Shown here one piece after another: positions 9,170 to 18,453 of a stretch of 33,869 nucleotides of DNA. How positions within the stretch are numbered: the first letter of the stretch is position 1; each line of letters begins with the position of its first letter. Source of the stretch: Fibrobacterota bacterium (GTDB lineage: Bacteria; Fibrobacterota; Chitinivibrionia; Chitinivibrionales; Chitinispirillaceae); the NCBI GenBank assembly GCA_023436145.1, contig JAEZKP010000077.1:1-33869 (forward strand), in the 5' to 3' direction. Position numbers and translations under genes: made by a program. The notes under the pieces were generated by a model that had not been told where the DNA came from, searched no databases, and was given only the letters and a program-made list of their open reading frames with translations.

Positions 9170-11565
9170 AAGCTGTACTGATAATTTTATTTTTATGTAA
9201 AGTATTGATGTGTGCCACTACCTATAAAAATCCATTCAGGATTACCGGAGTAACATTTGACCAGTCAAACTTTACTTTCAATATTTCCTGGTGCATCGAC
9301 TCGATCAGCCTTAAAAACGGAATCTCAGGGGGAATCGCAGCCAGTTATCATCAGCCTCAATCAGTACGCCCGGAAACATTTTTTCTCCCAGGCAAACTCT
9401 GTGGAGATACTCTTCTTTCAATTTATGATCTGAAATTCGATACCACCTACAACATTGAATTCTGGGGTAAATACCAGGACAACCTGCTGTTCCCGGAAAG
9501 TTCGTCTGTCTACAAGATCAGAGTCTTCTCTCTGGTAAAACAGCCTGTTTCATTTTTCAATCCGGCCAAATTAACAGACACAGTCAAAGCACTTGACGGC
9601 AAGGTACTATTATGGAAAGAGCAGGATTATCTGCAGGGAATACCACCTCATGAGGATACAATACACTATTACAGACCCTCTTCGACAAATATAAACGGTT
9701 TTGTTCAGGTGGGTACCGGGATCAGATTTTCAAACCCTGAGCCATCCCTACCCTTCTTTATTGCACTTTCCATCGATAGTGTACCATCTTTCAGTAAAAT
9801 TGAGCAGGTACTCATCTACCATGATTCTCTTGGTTTTCTTATTCCTGAGCGCAATTGTAAAAGAGATGTTTCCGGTAAATTTGTCATGATGAAAACCGAC
9901 AGGATCAGATTTCCACTTGTGGTTATGGTTGATACAATACCACCCGCTCATAAGCTGGTTTCCAATGTTTTATCTGTTATTAATTCCAATCAACTCAGTG
10001 ATACAGTAGAAATAAGTGACAACAGCGCAAATATTGCATGGTCTTTTTTCTGTATGCCCGGAGAAGAATTACCATTGAAACCGGTTCAATCAGGAATAAC
10101 AAGCGGAACTTCATCAAGAATCATCTGCAGAATACCATCAGCCGGAGCCCAGATCAGCGGAATCAGAGCATTGCTGGTAATCTCTGATGGTAGTCACTCT
10201 GATACTGTAAACTTATCCAAATCAGGTATCCGGTCCAATTCAGACCCGTTTACAACCGAACCTAAAACGCTTATGCCATTATTAACCACTGCAGTTCTGG
10301 ATAGCCCTGCGGTGTCCGTTTGCCTGCAATCTCTTTTCGGTGCACAGAAAACATATGACAAATCTGAATTCAGGATATTCCGCTGGACATCAGAAACAGA
10401 TTTGGGAATACAGGTTAACCGTTGGGTAGAATACGAACCTAAATATGAAAACCTTTTCCAGATAAAACCCGGAGCACTCTTCTGGGTCATCTGCAGTGAA
10501 TCAAAACCGATTGATTTGGGTAGAGGAACAACAGTTCCATTAGATAAACCAGTTTCGGTTATTCTTCCACCCAAAAACTGGACTGACTTTTCCAATCCGT
10601 ATGCTTTTGATATAGGACTCTCGGATGTTTTTAATTGTTCGTCACCAGAATCAAAAAACCTGCACCTTTATTCGTGGAAACCACTGCCAGCGCAGAAAAC
10701 CTATTCCGCCTCACTTATGTATAGCGCTATCATTCCCGACAAATCTCATGATACTATCAGGACAAACCGGAATGGTTACACTGTTTATAACCCATTTGAC
10801 ACATCCATCACACTCCAATTCCCTCCCTATCCTTACGGATTTTTCAAAAGTAATCTGGCCAAGACCAGACCGGATCAAGGTTTCAGCATCAAAGTCACGC
10901 TCCAATCTGGTAAAGATACTTTGAATTCAGTTTACTGCTGCAGTCATGAATTTAATCATGATACTATTGAATGTCCGCAACCACCTTCTTTTTCCAGATC
11001 AGAAATAAGCATAGAAGAGAAAAACCAACATCTGGGAATTATATCCTATCCACAATACAAATCCAAAATATTTTTCTATGAGCTTGGTATCAGAAGTGAT
11101 GATGGTAACCAACCATATTCTCTGTCAGCAAAATTTATTTCAAACAATATTTATGGCATGGAGATGAAAATAATAGATGATAATCAGACTGTCAGATCAG
11201 CAAACAGTGCATACATAGGTGATCTGAAGAGCAGAAAGGTCATGATTATTGCAGGCAGATCTTCTGATATTGACAAGTTTACCGGGAAAACAGAGAAAAA
11301 CAGGATTTTAAAGCCATTAATCAACCACCATTACAGCAATGGACATCTTAATTTGAGTTTATACAACGTTTATCAGTGTCATTGCATTCTGGAATTGTAC
11401 AATTTACAAGGAAAACTGGTTTTCAGAAAGAAATGGGTGTCAGGATTAAACCATGATTCCAGTCCGGTACCCATTCCAGCTTCTGGTACCTATGTGCTAA
11501 GAGCCAGTTTCAAATCAGAAAACCTGAACACTCACTCCATTACTCAACATATTTCTTGCATGTAA
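9166..11565 (+). CDS. Secreted 799-aa protein with T9SS type A sorting tail
   Basis: The start codon overlaps the preceding stop as ATGA, which fixes the start and implies coupled translation. Residues 1-17 form a signal peptide (VLIILFLCKVLMCA). The N-terminal part (about 20-130) looks like a fibronectin III-type fold. Around residues 420-500 there is a module with FWV..., a hydrophobic strand and NWTDFSNPYAFDIG; the same layout recurs in the convergent 1998-aa protein. The last 80 residues form a T9SS type A tail: CILELYNLQGKLVFRKKW, then SGTYVLRASF. No catalytic residues were recognised. Its place in the cluster suggests a surface or periplasm-facing component working with the DUF4114 protein upstream and the small protein downstream. 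Function unknown; export by T9SS is inferred from the tail. Confidence 0.75.
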   Translation: MKAVLIILFLCKVLMCATTYKNPFRITGVTFDQSNFTFNISWCIDSISLKNGISGGIAASYHQPQSVRPETFFLPGKLCGDTLLSIYDLKFDTTYNIEFWGKYQDNLLFPESSSVYKIRVFSLVKQPVSFFNPAKLTDTVKALDGKVLLWKEQDYLQGIPPHEDTIHYYRPSSTNINGFVQVGTGIRFSNPEPSLPFFIALSIDSVPSFSKIEQVLIYHDSLGFLIPERNCKRDVSGKFVMMKTDRIRFPLVVMVDTIPPAHKLVSNVLSVINSNQLSDTVEISDNSANIAWSFFCMPGEELPLKPVQSGITSGTSSRIICRIPSAGAQISGIRALLVISDGSHSDTVNLSKSGIRSNSDPFTTEPKTLMPLLTTAVLDSPAVSVCLQSLFGAQKTYDKSEFRIFRWTSETDLGIQVNRWVEYEPKYENLFQIKPGALFWVICSESKPIDLGRGTTVPLDKPVSVILPPKNWTDFSNPYAFDIGLSDVFNCSSPESKNLHLYSWKPLPAQKTYSASLMYSAIIPDKSHDTIRTNRNGYTVYNPFDTSITLQFPPYPYGFFKSNLAKTRPDQGFSIKVTLQSGKDTLNSVYCCSHEFNHDTIECPQPPSFSRSEISIEEKNQHLGIISYPQYKSKIFFYELGIRSDDGNQPYSLSAKFISNNIYGMEMKIIDDNQTVRSANSAYIGDLKSRKVMIIAGRSSDIDKFTGKTEKNRILKPLINHHYSNGHLNLSLYNVYQCHCILELYNLQGKLVFRKKWVSGLNHDSSPVPIPASGTYVLRASFKSENLNTHSITQHISCM

Positions 11566-11579
11566 CAGGATTAATCTGC

Positions 11580-12257
11580 ATGAAAAAACATTTAATAAAA
11601 CAAATACTTCTATGGATATTACTGATTAACTTCTGCATTATTGGTGCAGATGAAGTCACCCCTGCAGTTACTGATTCAGATCTGCTGCTTAATTTGACAC
11701 ATAACAGCAAAAGCAATGAGAGTGATACTACACTTTTTTTTAATTACTTCTTCAGCAAAAAATGTCAAAACTATTTTTATGCAATTAACCAACATGAAAA
11801 AACGATAACCATTTCATTTGTAAATATCAGGTTGGGTGGATTTTTAGTAGATGATACTGTCTTGCAGATAGATAATGGCCCTATAGAGTCTATTCAGCTC
11901 AAAGAACATATCGAGGATAAAAACAAGGAAGTCAAAGGGCTTAATCCGGAATTCTATTATGTTACCAATGCAACTCTGAAGTGCAGCAGAGTCCCATTAA
12001 GTGAGGGAGTCCTGAAGTTTTCCGAGAAAGATGATATGATTACCATGTCTCTACCCTGGCCAGCCGGACCACTTTCACGTGATTCTCTATATTCCAGCCC
12101 TCCAAAGCAAAAGCGCAAGGGCCTGATAATCGCATTGGCCGGAATAGGAGCCGCAGGATTAGCCGGAGGCGGAATGCTCTTATTCACGCTTTTATCCGGA
12201 AAGGAAGATCCCGATGTTCTCCCGGTAAATCTACCTGTCCACCCGGCCACGCCCTGA
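11580..12257 (+). CDS. Small secreted/membrane protein of unknown function
   Basis: The ATG at 11580 is preferred over an in-frame ATG at 11556. It has AGGA nine bases upstream, lies 14 bp after the previous stop and begins directly with a signal-peptide-like MKKHLIKQILLWILLINF. The product from this start is 225 residues. After the signal sequence comes a beta-rich region (ITISFVNIRLGGFLVDDTV) weakly reminiscent of an AMIN-type domain. The C-terminal part has a basic KQKRKG followed by a Gly/Ala/Leu membrane segment (LIIALAGIGAAGLAGGGMLL) and a short tail. It is the last gene of the + strand surface cluster and meets the convergent giant gene with an 8-bp gap and no visible terminator. It may anchor or assist the T9SS-exported proteins encoded upstream, but that is inference from position only. 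Confidence 0.68.
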   Translation: MKKHLIKQILLWILLINFCIIGADEVTPAVTDSDLLLNLTHNSKSNESDTTLFFNYFFSKKCQNYFYAINQHEKTITISFVNIRLGGFLVDDTVLQIDNGPIESIQLKEHIEDKNKEVKGLNPEFYYVTNATLKCSRVPLSEGVLKFSEKDDMITMSLPWPAGPLSRDSLYSSPPKQKRKGLIIALAGIGAAGLAGGGMLLFTLLSGKEDPDVLPVNLPVHPATP

Positions 12258-12265
12258 GCCTGTGG

Positions 12266-15200
12266 TCAATGCATTTTAAAAAGTTTCACCGCTTTTACGA
12301 AAGCAGGACTTTGAAGTCTTACAATATAGAATCCTGCTGAAACTTTCTGCATATTATCTCCAGTACCATCCCATACTGTATAATGAAAACCAGGAGTTAC
12401 TATTCCATTTACCAGGGTTTTCACCTTCTGCCCGGAGAGGTTATATACGGTTAGTTTTACAGGTGTACCATTAGCATCCCGCTTCATACCGTTTTCCATA
12501 AATTGGTAAGGGATTACATATTCAATTCTGGCAATTGCCCGAAACGGGTTAGGAAAAGGAGACCGCAGTGAAAAACTTTTCTTATATAACACTATTTTGC
12601 TCTGATCCGTTGTTGCAAGAACATAACCATACACAGTGTTCTTGTGAGGTTCAATAGCTATCCGGTTGCATTCTCTGAGATCCTGGACTATGTTGCCATT
12701 TACCCAGAATACATGCATTCCATCTGGCAGTTTGTCAATTCCCTGAACTTCTATATTTGACTCATAATCAGAAGCAGTAATTCCCACCATCCATTCGTTT
12801 GATTTCTCAGAAGCATCTTTGTAAAAGTCAGAAAGTTTCTGATCCCTTTCTGTATCTGAAGATTTTAGAAAAAACAGTTGAGATGTTCCAAATGCCAGAG
12901 GAGGTTCTGGTGAGTTAAAAACTCCCGATTTAGAGAGCATTGCAGATGTTACCCCGATTCTGTTCTCATTATCCCAGGCAGATTTGCCTTTTAAGGAGAG
13001 GTTTAATTCCCAGCATATTTCCAGTGCTCTTTTTGCCAGTCTGGTGGCAGGAACCGATGGTGGCCATGTTTTATTAAGCAGCAATAGACTGGTGTCCTTC
13101 TCAACATAGGCCCAGTAAGCAGTCCATGGTTTAAGACTGCAGGCCCGTGAATAACCCATTGAGTCAGAGTTCCACTCCCAAACAGCAATACTGCTAAGCC
13201 AATCCGGGTAAACAGGGAATGGGAAAGGTGATCCGAACTGATTCCATCCAGTAGCTCCTTTTATCATTCTGCATTTCAGCGAGTCCTGATTCTGTCTTAG
13301 GACAGAAAGATCTGTTCCAGCAGGTATTTCAAGCTCTGCATCGGTCATACTTTTAACCCAGTAACCTTCTGCAGGAGAAAGCTGAGATGTCTGTACGTAT
13401 TGTGAGAAAAGGGAATTCCCGATACTCTTGTCATCCCAATGATATACAGTAGCATTTGATGGAGCTTTAATGGAATTTTGGCCCCAAGGACTTATCATAT
13501 ACCACTTTTCACCTGATAATTTTATGGTGCAGGTATGTAAATTAACCATAAATTCATTAATTGACGATGCAGACAATCTGACCGGACTGTCATTTCCATT
13601 CGAATCTATCGCAGTAACCACATAAATATAAGGTTTTCCACATACGATGGATGTGTCAATATAATAGGTTTTAATAGTGGTAAAAAGTGTAACTCTTTTT
13701 TCGATTGATTCTATTGGAATCTTAAGATCCCATTCCATTGCCTGGTTAAGATAAAACAAAGCACTGTCTCCTGGAATCCGGTAAATTTTATAACCGGCAA
13801 TTTTCTCTGATACCGGAGGCTGATCCCATTTTAGTCCGATAGAATTCATGCTGAGAATGCGGATTTGCAGGTTATTTATGGCTGAAGGGTGATCGGAAAC
13901 TTTATCATTGCTTCTTAACCCATATCCTATTTTTTCAGTTACCAGGGCAGAATTATCCGGCAGGTAGTAATTGACAGTATCCACAAACGCAGGATTGATA
14001 TTTTTGGAATTCAGTAAACGTACCTGAGGTGTTCCTGATTGTATGGAACTCTCCCACATGTTACAATTGTCGATTGTGATTAAAGAAGAATTACCGCTAT
14101 AAAGTACCGGTATGTAATTGTGCAATGATCTTGTAAAATACTGATATATAATTGATCTGCTTATGTTAATATCAGAATACCATAAAGCCAGTGGCTTTAC
14201 AAATGCTTCTCCGACTGCTGTACGGTTAGTATTACTTCCATATGAAAGCTGATCATGTCCAGCCACAGCTGCAATCACATCCCCTTTTGACCTGCCGATA
14301 AATGTACACTGAAACGCATTGGCTGTTATACCATTGGGAAAGATTGGATTATTTACCAGTGCTTCGGCCAGCCTTATGCTGTCGTTTTCAGCAAAGATTG
14401 CTCTGGACACATTAACAAACAAACAATTGTGAATTTCAACATTGCTACGGGTCATAATACCAGTAACTGCATTCTGGATTTTGAAACCTTCTATCCTGGA
14501 AAACTCTCTTCCGGAATTACTGGTTACAGAAGGAATGGTTATTGCCGTATCACCGGAAGCATCAATTACAGGTGGTCTGCCAAAATCCCACTTTCCATGG
14601 ATGAAAAGCACTTTACCCTTAAAATTGAGTCTTTCGGTATAAGTTCCGCTTTGCACAAATATATTATCGAAATTCTGAGCATTATCGATAGCCTGCTGAA
14701 TCGTTTTGTATTTTTCGTATGCACCGACTGTTATACTGTTTGACAGAGGTGACAATAATACATTATCTATTCTGATACTTCCGGATACAGATATTAGAGA
14801 ACCAGACTTTAATTCTATTTTGTATTCAAAAACTTTACCTGAATCAGCCCTGTCCCATTGCCAATCCACAAACCATCGTTCAACAGAAGGTTTTTTCTTT
14901 TGTAATATCCAGCTTCCACCATTTTCTCTCCTGAAAAGTGACACAGAGTCGGTTTCTGAAAAACGAAGACTATCCCCACTCCCCCATTCAATCACAATCT
15001 GATTGCGTTTACTGGTTACATTGAGCCACACCTGATATGGAGATACGGTAAAACTTCCAGGATTTAGGAATAACATATTAGAACGGACTGTATGGGCACT
15101 ACCTTTCCCTAGGATAATATATCCGGTGGATGATTCCAGAACACGGTCATCATGATAACTATAAACAGAAGCATTTCTGGCAACCGATTTACCTAGTAAT

Positions 15201-18200
15201 AATGGGATGTAATCAGCATCAAACGTATAAACATAGAAGGTATCGATTTTATAGGACTGATGCACCATCCATTTCATGACATATTTACCGTCCGGTTGCT
15301 TTTCCTGCCATAAAGTAATTGGAATATCGCTGGGGTTATCACCACTATTTAGTTTTTCATCCAGGTTAATATTCAGGGCAACAAAAGTTGAAGTATCAAA
15401 AATGTAAGGTTGGTCAGGCTCCAGACTATTACCTGCTGGAGACCAGAACTGTGGAGAAAAACCATCAGCCCACACTTTAAGAAAATACTTGTCTCCAGGG
15501 ATAAGCCCTGGTAGCTCAAAAAAGCCTGGTTTGATCCTATATGAACCAGTTACCTGTATGTATTTGTCTCCTGATTTTACATATACATCAACATTGAAAT
15601 TTCCGGCAAAAATTGAGCTCTTATGTAGAATCCTGCCGAAAACGGAGTATCCTTTTCTTAGTTCAAAAGGAATATTCTTAACAGTGTCAAATGGTACAAC
15701 TTTATATGCAATACCCTGAATTGACCATCCCAGTCCTGGAATGAAGTTTGTTGTTTCTGTTATGTTACTTTGAAGGCCCTGAGGCCCGGGTGAAAATATC
15801 ACATTCCAGTCACCTGTTTTACAGATTCCTGAGTGTATGATCCCGGAATCATTATTAGCCATTAGTGAGATCACAGCTTCGGTTGAGAATACTGGTTTGA
15901 GTATAATCTGGTTATCAGCGTTAAAGTCATTGAACAGAAAAAATCTTCCCTGTTTGATTTTCTCAAAAATATCCCGATCCTGTGGATCGCAGTAAAATGG
16001 TCCGGAGAATCTACCTCCAGGTTCAAGGGTGATCGGTTTAACCTGTTCGATACTTCCTTCTGTTACCTTATATTCATAATTTTCTCCATAAACCTGCATA
16101 TACTGCGGATGTGAAGCATCAATTCTCCATACTCCTGAAGAAACTCCCTGTATCTCGAAACTGCCATCAGCAAGACTTTGAACCTGATAATAACGGTTAC
16201 TGAAATTTGTCTGATGAATGTGTACAGAAACATCATGCAGGGGCTTGCCGGAATTATCTTTAACCAGACCTTTTAAGATACCACCTTTTCGCAATTTAAA
16301 ATCAATTGATCCGACAGTGGTAACAGCAGATATGTTAACAAGAGTCGCCTGAGAAGGGTGATTAACACCGGGATAAAATTGAGACACATAGTTATTTATT
16401 TCTGATTCTGCAGCAATCACATATTGGTTGACAGGAACTCCTTCAAAGGAATACTTACCTGCATCATCTGTAAAAGTGCTGGATTGTGACCATAAATTCA
16501 TGAGATTATAATTGTTAGGGAACTCCTGATGAGGCAGAAGAAGAACCCGGCATCCGGATATTGGCTTTTGGGTTAATTCATCCCTTACGCATCCGGAAAT
16601 CATGAAATGATTGGTGTTCTGATCTGTGGAATCCTTCTCCAGAAAAATAGAAAAATTAATAGTGTCGCCTCTGGCAAGATAAAAACCACATTGTGATAAC
16701 CTGTCCAGCTTAATACCATTTTGCGACCAGTACTTGAACGGATAATTCTTTGGTTCTATTGAAAGATAGTAATATGATTGACCGGACAGTTGAGCAAAAA
16801 ATCCTCCTGATGCATCAGAACTGAGTTGCATAACCATACCCGTATCATTAAAGATCTTAATTAAAGCATCACCAAGAGCCCCATCTTCACCTGTCAGAGT
16901 TCCAGCCAGATACCCATAATAACCTGTCTGCGGCTTTATTAATTTGTTTGTGAGAATAACCTCTATAGCCAGGATCTCAGAATTGTTCAATTCGAATGTA
17001 TATGCACTGTATTCAGTATTCCCATCAGGAGAATAGTACTGGGTTTGATACCCTTCAGCATTTATACGCAGTTCGTATCTTCCAGCCATAATACCATCTT
17101 TAACAAATACCTTTGTCACATCGTCAAAATCCAGAAGTAACGGTTTCTCCAAATCTGTACGGATTAATTCAACTTGTGCATTACCTTCGTAGCGATTAAA
17201 CAAAGAATCTCTTAAAATAACTGATATTTCGCCTTCAGCTGAATTAACAAAGGGATTCGTAGTCAATGACAGGTAGCAGATAACTTCGTTGGCAGAACTG
17301 ATAGTTGACACAACACCATCTGGAATAGTGACCATTTTGTTGTGAAATCTGGAGAACCACTGGTCCGGGTAGCCTTGCAGACTTGCCTTTAAATAATAAT
17401 TACCTTGCTGTATATAATCAAACCTGAACATGCCATCACTGGAGGTATACCGGGTGTATACCGCTTTTGAAGTATCCGCTTCCTTATACAGTGAAACTGT
17501 TACACCAGCAGCAGGCAGTCCATCCTCAGTCTGGCAATAACCGTTTATGTGACCATCACCTTTAGGAAGCATCGTGAGGTTGAAGATAATATCCATGGTA
17601 TCTTCCATCAATTTATGATAAACAAGCATACTGGAGTTAAGTATTGAATCATACCACTGAAAAGGATAGGGATCAGAATAAATACCTATTGCATAGGAGG
17701 CGGGAGATAAATCGCCGAAAACTACAAGATTGCTCTCGGTGATACTTACCTGCCTGATAATTCTCCCATCCTGATACCGTTTTAAACTTACATTTGTATA
17801 TCCTCCATTATAAGGCAATCCTAAGCTATCCAGGACAGTGATTTTAATAGCAGAAATGGGGGGATTTTCCTTCGGGGATTTGACAATTTTAAAGTTTTGA
17901 GCGGAAGGGAGATATGTATAAAACTGCCGGTAAATGGTATTGCCGTAGGGTGAGAACCACTGTTCTGGAAAAAATTCTGAAACTAAATTAATCTGATAAT
18001 CCCCGGAACCGATGCTGCCTATGTCAAACATTCCATTAGAGTCTGTAGTGTCAACAAAAATGAGATATGTACTATCAGGAGGAAAAATCTTTATAATAAC
18101 TCCGGATTGAGGATTTCCGGATTCATCAATGACAGGACCCTGTAAAGATTGGGCCCGAGTATTCAGTACAGAAACCATGAATAGAAAAAGTGCACATCTG

Positions 18201-18262
18201 TACACCCCAGCCGCGGAAAAAAATGAAGACTTCTTCAGCACTGCCTGCGTTTTTTCAGACAT
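12266..18262 (-). CDS. Giant 1998-aa carboxypeptidase-regulatory-like repeat / beta-helix protein with T9SS tail
   Basis: The start is supported by GGAGG six bases upstream and by a signal peptide (residues about 20-38, CALFLFMVSVLNTRAQ). Residues about 39-1000 consist of repeated carboxypeptidase-regulatory-like (CNA-B/Ig-type) modules, each with G-x-V/I...G-x-P...V-x-V, D-G-x-F and a closing aromatic motif such as QWFSPYGNT, QYYSPDGNT or QFWSPAGNS. Residues about 1176-1400 look like a right-handed beta-helix (YKTIQQAIDNAQNFDNIFV, GTYTE, IEGFKI, NVEIHNCLF). A fibronectin III domain follows at about 1456-1564. Next comes a GYWVK...GWNQFGSPFPF module shared with the 799-aa protein. The last 115 residues form a FlgD/T9SS tail: SPFPNPF, LTVYNLSGQKVKTLV, SAGFYIVRL, VKLFKMH. 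The beta-helix resembles pectate-lyase-type folds, but I could not identify catalytic residues, so I call no enzyme activity. Likely a surface protein for polysaccharide or cell contact. Confidence 0.82.
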   Translation of the reverse strand: MSEKTQAVLKKSSFFSAAGVYRCALFLFMVSVLNTRAQSLQGPVIDESGNPQSGVIIKIFPPDSTYLIFVDTTDSNGMFDIGSIGSGDYQINLVSEFFPEQWFSPYGNTIYRQFYTYLPSAQNFKIVKSPKENPPISAIKITVLDSLGLPYNGGYTNVSLKRYQDGRIIRQVSITESNLVVFGDLSPASYAIGIYSDPYPFQWYDSILNSSMLVYHKLMEDTMDIIFNLTMLPKGDGHINGYCQTEDGLPAAGVTVSLYKEADTSKAVYTRYTSSDGMFRFDYIQQGNYYLKASLQGYPDQWFSRFHNKMVTIPDGVVSTISSANEVICYLSLTTNPFVNSAEGEISVILRDSLFNRYEGNAQVELIRTDLEKPLLLDFDDVTKVFVKDGIMAGRYELRINAEGYQTQYYSPDGNTEYSAYTFELNNSEILAIEVILTNKLIKPQTGYYGYLAGTLTGEDGALGDALIKIFNDTGMVMQLSSDASGGFFAQLSGQSYYYLSIEPKNYPFKYWSQNGIKLDRLSQCGFYLARGDTINFSIFLEKDSTDQNTNHFMISGCVRDELTQKPISGCRVLLLPHQEFPNNYNLMNLWSQSSTFTDDAGKYSFEGVPVNQYVIAAESEINNYVSQFYPGVNHPSQATLVNISAVTTVGSIDFKLRKGGILKGLVKDNSGKPLHDVSVHIHQTNFSNRYYQVQSLADGSFEIQGVSSGVWRIDASHPQYMQVYGENYEYKVTEGSIEQVKPITLEPGGRFSGPFYCDPQDRDIFEKIKQGRFFLFNDFNADNQIILKPVFSTEAVISLMANNDSGIIHSGICKTGDWNVIFSPGPQGLQSNITETTNFIPGLGWSIQGIAYKVVPFDTVKNIPFELRKGYSVFGRILHKSSIFAGNFNVDVYVKSGDKYIQVTGSYRIKPGFFELPGLIPGDKYFLKVWADGFSPQFWSPAGNSLEPDQPYIFDTSTFVALNINLDEKLNSGDNPSDIPITLWQEKQPDGKYVMKWMVHQSYKIDTFYVYTFDADYIPLLLGKSVARNASVYSYHDDRVLESSTGYIILGKGSAHTVRSNMLFLNPGSFTVSPYQVWLNVTSKRNQIVIEWGSGDSLRFSETDSVSLFRRENGGSWILQKKKPSVERWFVDWQWDRADSGKVFEYKIELKSGSLISVSGSIRIDNVLLSPLSNSITVGAYEKYKTIQQAIDNAQNFDNIFVQSGTYTERLNFKGKVLFIHGKWDFGRPPVIDASGDTAITIPSVTSNSGREFSRIEGFKIQNAVTGIMTRSNVEIHNCLFVNVSRAIFAENDSIRLAEALVNNPIFPNGITANAFQCTFIGRSKGDVIAAVAGHDQLSYGSNTNRTAVGEAFVKPLALWYSDINISRSIIYQYFTRSLHNYIPVLYSGNSSLITIDNCNMWESSIQSGTPQVRLLNSKNINPAFVDTVNYYLPDNSALVTEKIGYGLRSNDKVSDHPSAINNLQIRILSMNSIGLKWDQPPVSEKIAGYKIYRIPGDSALFYLNQAMEWDLKIPIESIEKRVTLFTTIKTYYIDTSIVCGKPYIYVVTAIDSNGNDSPVRLSASSINEFMVNLHTCTIKLSGEKWYMISPWGQNSIKAPSNATVYHWDDKSIGNSLFSQYVQTSQLSPAEGYWVKSMTDAELEIPAGTDLSVLRQNQDSLKCRMIKGATGWNQFGSPFPFPVYPDWLSSIAVWEWNSDSMGYSRACSLKPWTAYWAYVEKDTSLLLLNKTWPPSVPATRLAKRALEICWELNLSLKGKSAWDNENRIGVTSAMLSKSGVFNSPEPPLAFGTSQLFFLKSSDTERDQKLSDFYKDASEKSNEWMVGITASDYESNIEVQGIDKLPDGMHVFWVNGNIVQDLRECNRIAIEPHKNTVYGYVLATTDQSKIVLYKKSFSLRSPFPNPFRAIARIEYVIPYQFMENGMKRDANGTPVKLTVYNLSGQKVKTLVNGIVTPGFHYTVWDGTGDNMQKVSAGFYIVRLQSPAFVKAVKLFKMH

Positions 18263-18330
18263 TTTTGCCTCCGGAATGCAATTAAAAAAAGCAATGCAAG
18301 ATTCAGGAACAAACAGCAGTAAACAAGATT

Positions 18331-18358
18331 TTTAGTGGTTTTCCATCTTTCCTATAAT
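18331..18358 (+). promoter_or_regulatory. Weak candidate promoter for trxB
   Basis: A perfect TATAAT at 18353-18358 is preceded by TTTAGT, a poor -35 match, with a 16-base spacer. It points toward trxB, about 95 bases upstream of its ATG, in the divergent intergenic region. A perfect -10 box alone is weak evidence in AT-rich DNA. Confidence 0.25.
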
Positions 18359-18376
18359 GTATTATTGAATTATTTA

Positions 18377-18405
18377 ATTATATCATGAACAGTAAAAATA
18401 AGCAA
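18377..18405 (-). promoter_or_regulatory. Candidate sigma-70 promoter for the 1998-aa protein gene
   Basis: Read on the - strand, TTGCTT (18405-18400) and TATAAT (18382-18377) are separated by 17 bases. Transcription would start near 18370 and leave a 5' leader of about 108 nt before the ATG at 18262. The -10 box is perfect and the -35 box matches at four of six positions. Not tested. Confidence 0.45.
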
Positions 18406-18453
18406 CGAACTCAAGTTTGAAACTCTTCAGCAATATCGATTACAGGAGGATAC

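Noticed and set aside
12266..18262. Pectate lyase or other polysaccharide lyase activity of the beta-helix segment
   Set aside because: The fold signature is plausible, but no catalytic or calcium-binding set of residues could be identified by eye.
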